Source: JANOSH01 sp031415695 (GTDB lineage: Bacteria > Actinomycetota > Acidimicrobiia > Acidimicrobiales > Ilumatobacteraceae). From it: DNA of 64,000 nt. The DNA lies in contig JANOSH010000061.1 of assembly GCA_031415695.1 (NCBI GenBank), forward strand, positions 277,103 through 341,102, in the 5' to 3' direction. Below, piece by piece: positions 59,989 to 64,000 of the stretch; positions within the stretch are counted from its first letter, which is position 1, and the number at the start of each line of letters is the position of its first letter. The position numbers and the translations under genes were made by a program. A model generated the notes under the pieces. That model was not told the origin of the DNA. It did no database searches and saw nothing but the letters and a program-made list of their open reading frames with translations.

Positions 59989-61470
59989 TTAGCGCATGCG
60001 GAATGGGTCGGGTGCCGACCCGGCCGCGGTGCTGATCCACACCGATTTCGGGCGGGTGTAGTCGAGGAGCGACTCATGGCCCGATTCACGTCCATACCCT
60101 GTAGACCCGAAGCCACCGAAGGGCACCATCGGCGAAATGGCCCGATATGTGTTGATGTACACGACACCGGCACGAAGGCGTCGCATCACCCGCATCGCCC
60201 GGGCGACATCGGTGGTGAACACGCCGGACGCATAGCTGTAAATGCTGTCATTGGCCCGCGCAATCACCTCGTCCTCGTCGTCGAACCGTAAGGCGCTGAG
60301 GACGGGGCCGAACAGTTCTTGGCGAGCCGAGGTGATGTCGTCGGTGGGGCATGCCAAGACCGTCGGCTCGTAGAACCAGCCGTCACCACCAAGGTCGGGC
60401 CGACGCCCGCCGGTGACCAGATCGGCCCCCTCGGCCAGCGAGGATGCCACGGCCGACTCGATGCGTTCGAGTTGGCCGAATGTGGCCAGCGGACCAATCT
60501 CGGTGTCGTCGGCTAAGGGGTCGCCGATGGCGATGGAGGCGGCCCGTTGCGCCACCCGCTCGATCACCTCGTCGAACCGCGAGGCGTGCACGTACACCCG
60601 TGTGCCAGCCACACAACTCTGACCGGTGGCCCCAAAGTTGCCAGCGATGATGCCGTTGACCGCGGTGTCGATATCGGCATCGTCGAACACGACGATGGGC
60701 GACTTGCCACCCAACTCGAGCGTGACCACGGCAAGGTTCTCGGCCGTGTTGCGCACGACATGACGCGCCGCTTCAGTACCGCCGGTGAACGCCACTCGGG
60801 CAACCATGGGATGGCTCGTGAGCGCCCGCCCGCATGGATCACCCTCGCCGGTGACAACACTGATGACCCCCGGGGGAACACCAACTTCGTCGGCGATGCG
60901 GGCCAACTCCAACATCGCTGCCGGACCATGCTCGGACGCTTTGAAGACCACGGCGTTGCCCGCGGCCAGCGCCGGGGCCAACTTCACGGCCGACAGAAAC
61001 AATTGGTTGTTCCAAGGAATCACTCCGGCGACTACACCGATGGGTTCGCGAACCGTAAACGCGAACAAATCGCGTTTGTCGAGCGGGAATGTGGCGCCTT
61101 CCAATTTGTCGGCCGCACCGGCAAAGTAGTGGTAATACTCGGCGATGTAGCCGATGGTGGCGCGGGTCTCGCGCAACAGCTTGCCGGTGTCGGTGGTTTC
61201 GACACGGCCTATGGTGTCGGCTTCCTCGGCAAGCCGTTCGCCGAGCCGCCGCAAAACTCGACCCCGCTCGGTGGCCGTGAGCATCGACCACGGACCGTGG
61301 AACATCGCATGGTGCGCCGCCCGCACGGCGCGGTCGACGTCGTCGGCGGTGGCCGCAGGAAACGTTGCCCACACCGCCCCGGTGGCCGGGTTCACGCTGT
61401 CGAGGCGACGACCATCGGAGCTGTTGCACCACTGGCCGTCGATATACATCTGTAGGGCTGTGATGCTCAT
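59989..61470 (-). CDS. Aldehyde dehydrogenase, last gene of catabolic operon
   Basis: A 493-residue aldehyde dehydrogenase. NAD-site GVVAGVIPWNNQLFLSAVKL and ARVAFTGGTEAARHVVRNTA; catalytic Glu in VTLELGGKSPIVVFDDADID; nucleophilic Cys in GATGQSCVAGTRVYVHASRF; FGGFGSTGYGRESGHESLLD. The series FGATGQSC is nearest to gamma-aminobutyraldehyde/semialdehyde dehydrogenases. ATG 61470 fits with GGAGG upstream and a four-base overlap with the alpha/beta-hydrolase gene (61467-61470). It would oxidise the aldehyde left after the LLM and hydrolase steps. Confidence 0.92.
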   Translation of the reverse strand: MSITALQMYIDGQWCNSSDGRRLDSVNPATGAVWATFPAATADDVDRAVRAAHHAMFHGPWSMLTATERGRVLRRLGERLAEEADTIGRVETTDTGKLLRETRATIGYIAEYYHYFAGAADKLEGATFPLDKRDLFAFTVREPIGVVAGVIPWNNQLFLSAVKLAPALAAGNAVVFKASEHGPAAMLELARIADEVGVPPGVISVVTGEGDPCGRALTSHPMVARVAFTGGTEAARHVVRNTAENLAVVTLELGGKSPIVVFDDADIDTAVNGIIAGNFGATGQSCVAGTRVYVHASRFDEVIERVAQRAASIAIGDPLADDTEIGPLATFGQLERIESAVASSLAEGADLVTGGRRPDLGGDGWFYEPTVLACPTDDITSARQELFGPVLSALRFDDEDEVIARANDSIYSYASGVFTTDVARAMRVMRRLRAGVVYINTYRAISPMVPFGGFGSTGYGRESGHESLLDYTRPKSVWISTAAGSAPDPFRMR

Positions 61471-62210
61471 GGGGATTCCTCCAGAAACCGGCTGATCAGG
61501 ACGCCTAGCGTGCCCGGGGTCTCGACCGGTGTCATGTGGCGCGCACCCCGGATAATACGGGCCTGGCCGCTCGGCAGCGCTTGTGCAAGGGCCAGAGCCA
61601 TTGCGGGAGTGGAACGTGGGTCGTCGCTTCCCGTGACCACGAGAGTTGGCGCGGCAATGAGTGGCGGGGTGGAGACCAGTTCGGCATCGCCCGTGGCAAA
61701 TACGTAATAGGCGTCGGCATAGGCCTCGACATCGTTGGCGAGCATCTGGCGGCGGATGGCCTCGATACGCGGGCCGCACCGCTGCACCACGGCTGGGGAG
61801 AACCAGCGACTCAACGCCTGGTCGACGCTGGCCGCATATCCACCCGCTCGAACAACACCGACGCGCTCCACGATGGCCGCACGCTCCTCGGGTGTGCGAT
61901 CAAACACAGGATTGACGAGCACGAGCCGCCGCACACGATGTGGCTCGGCCGCGGCAAACCCCTGCGCAACCAAGGCACCGAGGGAGAACCCCACCAGGTC
62001 GACGACACCCAACCCGGCGCTATCCAGTTCGGTGTCGAGTTGCGCCACGAAGTCGGCGAGGTTGCGTGGGCGAACGTCGCTATTCATGCCGTGGCCCAGC
62101 AGGTCGTAGGTGAACGACGGCGGCGCGTCGCCTTGCGCGCGCACCTCATCCCACAACGAGTGATCGAGGCCGACGCCATGAACGTACGCCACGGTTGGGC
62201 GCGCTGGCAT
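61467..62210 (-). CDS. Alpha/beta hydrolase
   Basis: A 247-residue alpha/beta hydrolase: AYVHGVGLDHSLWDEV (oxyanion region), the nucleophile elbow VDLVGFSLGALVAQGFA, cap segment, acid in VVTGSDDPRSTPAMALALAQ and the final His in IRGARHMTPVETPGTLGVLI. Similar to carboxylesterases and C-C bond hydrolases such as 3-oxoadipate enol-lactonase. It starts one base after the end of the PF06684 gene and overlaps the aldehyde dehydrogenase gene, so the four genes form one transcript. Hydrolysis of an amide, lactone or enol-ester made upstream is the likely role. Confidence 0.88.
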   Translation of the reverse strand: MPARPTVAYVHGVGLDHSLWDEVRAQGDAPPSFTYDLLGHGMNSDVRPRNLADFVAQLDTELDSAGLGVVDLVGFSLGALVAQGFAAAEPHRVRRLVLVNPVFDRTPEERAAIVERVGVVRAGGYAASVDQALSRWFSPAVVQRCGPRIEAIRRQMLANDVEAYADAYYVFATGDAELVSTPPLIAAPTLVVTGSDDPRSTPAMALALAQALPSGQARIIRGARHMTPVETPGTLGVLISRFLEESP

Positions 62211-62807
62211 CTACTCCCCTCGCGCCGCGGCCTCGGCCGCGAGTTCCTCGAGATCGATGTAGCGGTTGCCGATACGAGGATGCAGTCGGCCGCCGGTGGA
62301 TGCTCCAATGGCTACGACGAGTTCGTCGGGAGCGGGCGCGTCGGACACCGTGAACGTGTGCGTGAGGTAATGCGACCGCAATCCCTCGTCGAGCTTGTGC
62401 ATCATTGGAATGGAAATGGCGCAACCGGGCGCGCCACGGGTGTTGGTAAAGCTCAAATACGCCGTGCCTCCCACTGCAGTGCGGAACACATTGCCGAACC
62501 GCAGGGTGTGAATGAGCGCCGACGCGTGCTCTACCTCGCCACTAGTACCTACCACCGCGGCCTTTCCGTACGCCTCGACCTGGTCGCCGCCGCCACAGAG
62601 CTCCAGCAGCGCGCCGACGAGCAGTTCGCCGAGGGGCGGAGCCAACCGCAGAATCTCGGGACGGAGATCGTCGACAAACCCTTGCCCGGCCCATGGGTTG
62701 GTGAGCACCGCAGCAACTGCCGCCATGCGTACTGGGCCGCCGGCGCGACCACCTTCGATGTGGATGTCCTCGACGTAACGGACGACCTTGCGGACCTCGA
62801 TACTCAT
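62211..62807 (-). CDS. PF06684 (amino-acid synthesis family) protein
   Basis: A 198-residue protein of the PF06684 family, named 'amino acid synthesis' without biochemical proof. Motifs MAAVAAVLTNPWAGQGFVDD, LRLAPPLGELLVGALLELCG, VEAYGKAAVVGTSGEVEHAS and GAPGCAISIPMMHKLDEGLR are family blocks. In this operon it is placed between an LLM monooxygenase and a hydrolase, so I infer it processes the oxidised intermediate. Start ATG 62807 overlaps the LLM gene stop by four bases. Confidence 0.85.
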   Translation of the reverse strand: MSIEVRKVVRYVEDIHIEGGRAGGPVRMAAVAAVLTNPWAGQGFVDDLRPEILRLAPPLGELLVGALLELCGGGDQVEAYGKAAVVGTSGEVEHASALIHTLRFGNVFRTAVGGTAYLSFTNTRGAPGCAISIPMMHKLDEGLRSHYLTHTFTVSDAPAPDELVVAIGASTGGRLHPRIGNRYIDLEELAAEAAARGE

Positions 62808-63850
62808 TGCGTACCTCCACTGGCGAATACCGGCATGACCTCGTCGATGAACAACTGCAGCGAGCGTTTCTGGGCGTCGATCGGCGCTCCGTAGCTGGCG
62901 CAATACATGAAGTCGAGCCCCAGGTCGTCGTAGCCTCGAAGTTTGGTGATCACCTGGTCGGGAGTTCCGAACATGAGGTTCTCGATGAGCGTCGCTGGCT
63001 CGTACTCGGCACGATGGGCCAGATCGGCGAGGTTCACTTCCTCGGCAAAACCGTTGTCGACCCGGCCAATCTCTTTGAACAGGTTTTCGAACTGGCCGGC
63101 TTGGCGCTGCACCGACGTCACGTACAGGTCGGCCTCGCTCGGCTCGGCCCACACGGCGCTGTATCGCATGGCCGACATTTCGGGACGGCTGATGCCGGGC
63201 ACCAATGCCAAAGCGTCGTCCATGCGGCTGACATAGTCGACCAGTTCTTGATGCGGGCGGGTGAGGGGCCAGCACATGATCTTGCACCCTTGCGCCACCG
63301 CCCAGTTGTAGGTGTCGGGGTCGCGTGCTGCCACCCAGATGGGCACCTCGGCCTGTAACGGCTTCGGACACGCGGTGGCCTTCGGGAACGACCAGAACTG
63401 CCCGTTGTGCTCATAATCACCGGCCCAAAGCGCCCGCACGGCCGGCAGGATTTCGCGAAGGTATTTGCTCGACGACACACTGTCGAGGCCCGGCAGCATG
63501 CGGTTGAATTCGCGTTGGTACGCACCCCGACCGAGACCGAGTTCGAGCCTTCCGCCCGACACCAGATCGACCAGCGCGGCCTCGCCCGCCAGCCGGATGG
63601 GGTGCCAATATGCAGCCACGGCCACCGCGGTTCCCAACCGCACTCGCTCGGTATGCGCCGCCCACCACGTAAGCAACGAAAACGGGCCCGGGGCGATGGT
63701 CATCTCGATGGCATGGTGTTCGGCGGCCCACACGATGTCGAACCCGGCCGCGTCGGCCATCTGCACCATGTCGGTGGTGTGGCGAGCCACCTGTTCCATG
63801 TCGAGCGACGGGTCCATGCGCTCCATGTTGATTGCCAGGCTGAATTTCAC
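62804..63850 (-). CDS. LLM-class flavin-dependent monooxygenase, first gene of catabolic operon
   Basis: A 348-residue bacterial-luciferase-like monooxygenase: VQMADAAGFDIVWAAEHHAI, TERVRLGTAVAVAAYWHPIR, DLVSGGRLELGLGRGAYQRE and a C-terminal LMFGTPDQVITKLRGYDDLG. The AEHH motif belongs to FMN-dependent members that oxidise with FMNH2 and oxygen. Starts at GTG 63850 (TAGTCT on the minus strand, 63857-63862, ends six bases ahead), so leaderless. Head of the tight operon with the PF06684 protein, hydrolase and aldehyde dehydrogenase. A flavin reductase partner is not visible in the window. Confidence 0.9.
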   Translation of the reverse strand: MKFSLAINMERMDPSLDMEQVARHTTDMVQMADAAGFDIVWAAEHHAIEMTIAPGPFSLLTWWAAHTERVRLGTAVAVAAYWHPIRLAGEAALVDLVSGGRLELGLGRGAYQREFNRMLPGLDSVSSSKYLREILPAVRALWAGDYEHNGQFWSFPKATACPKPLQAEVPIWVAARDPDTYNWAVAQGCKIMCWPLTRPHQELVDYVSRMDDALALVPGISRPEMSAMRYSAVWAEPSEADLYVTSVQRQAGQFENLFKEIGRVDNGFAEEVNLADLAHRAEYEPATLIENLMFGTPDQVITKLRGYDDLGLDFMYCASYGAPIDAQKRSLQLFIDEVMPVFASGGTQ

Positions 63851-63931
63851 AGGCCGAGACTAGCTACTTGCCCCTGAAATAGTCGGTAGGGGCTGTTGGG
63901 GCGGGGGTGCTCGCGTTTGTTGTTGGGGTTT

Positions 63932-63986
63932 GGGATGATGGCTTCGAGACCTGAGTTTGAGACCTGAGTATCGGAGCCATCATCCC
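63932..63986. repeat. 12-bp inverted repeat with internal direct repeats at the window edge
   Basis: GGGATGATGGCT (63932-63943) pairs perfectly with AGCCATCATCCC (63975-63986); the 31-base loop holds two copies of GAGACCTGAGT (63946-63956 and 63959-63969). It lies upstream of the LLM operon, with about 80 bases of G-rich sequence between. Could be a mobile-element end, an operator, or a structured RNA; the window ends before a partner can be seen. Confidence 0.5.
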
Positions 63987-64000
63987 GTGTTGACAACAAT

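Noticed and set aside
59989..61779. Earlier start for the aldehyde dehydrogenase at 61779
   Set aside because: It would overlap the alpha/beta-hydrolase coding region in another frame; ATG 61470 has a good ribosome site and the correct N-terminus.
63864..63983. Small leftward peptide frame starting MMAPILRSQTQVSKP
   Set aside because: Low-complexity Thr/Pro/Ser composition over an inverted repeat; no family and no ribosome site.
1..64000. CRISPR arrays, tRNA or rRNA genes
   Set aside because: No regularly spaced repeats and no tRNA-like cloverleaf or rRNA blocks seen in the gene-free gaps, though I cannot run a covariance search.

Overview
The window is about 64 kb of high-GC, gene-dense chromosome with no rRNA, tRNA, CRISPR array, phage or intact transposase that I can see. 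The gene set points to an actinobacterium: a mycothiol-dependent maleylpyruvate isomerase relative, luciferase-like (F420/flavin) oxidoreductases, a SigK/RskA pair with a fasciclin lipoprotein, and paired TrkA proteins next to an APC permease and an OB-fold protein, as in mycobacteria. Deep-branching Acidimicrobiia is my guess; this is inference and no taxonomic marker is present.

Layout. 1-7.8 kb: a frameshifted membrane-protein gene, a mycothiol-type DinB protein, a leftward operon (metallophosphoesterase, acyltransferase-SGNH, RlmI-like methyltransferase), an MFS transporter and a decayed DUF3995-like gene. 8.1-12.3 kb: DUF3467 protein, sigK, rskA, fasciclin lipoprotein and a membrane Mo-oxidoreductase; three transcription units here carry the same promoter-like element (CCAATC-N17-CGAA), so this looks like a self-contained SigK regulon. 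12.3-24.3 kb: three toxin-antitoxin pairs, nucleoside hydrolase, MOSC protein, EamA transporter, a formate-dehydrogenase-like molybdoprotein, a moxR-DUF58-VWA-htrA operon and a nitrilase-family amidase. 24.4-31.4 kb: a 967-residue kinase/M23-like/aminotransferase fusion, two methyltransferases (one a cyclopropane synthase), and small metabolic genes. 31.5-38 kb: a potassium island (KdpD-like kinase without its USP domain, KdpE, KimA-like permease, two TrkA proteins, OB-fold protein). 38-42 kb: a 1346-residue secreted SdrD/DUF11 protein. 42-51.4 kb: NTF2-like/LLM pair, two CNNM/CorC proteins, an alkylsulfatase, a frameshifted lipoprotein, a thiolase-like/DUF35 pair and a fourth toxin-antitoxin module. 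51.5-59.4 kb: methyltransferase, aldehyde dehydrogenase, a patch of gene remnants (PEP-utilising enzyme and DoxX), a PLP aminotransferase, an LPKTG-anchored SdrD-repeat protein, a PfkB kinase and an SDR. 59.5-63.9 kb: a PNPOx-like protein and a tight four-gene leftward operon (LLM monooxygenase, PF06684 protein, alpha/beta hydrolase, aldehyde dehydrogenase) that looks like an uncharacterised catabolic pathway.

Two themes recur. First, many genes that head a transcription unit have a -10-like hexamer ending 5-8 bases before the start codon, so leaderless transcription appears common, while genes inside operons overlap by 1-4 bases or use Shine-Dalgarno sites. Second, several genes are broken by single-base shifts or internal deletions (near 380, 7820, 48465, 53900 and 54330); some may be real decay and some could be sequence error. 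The most interesting items are the SigK promoter triple, the kinase-phospholyase-like fusion, the rewired KdpDE/KimA/TrkA island and the four-gene catabolic operon.
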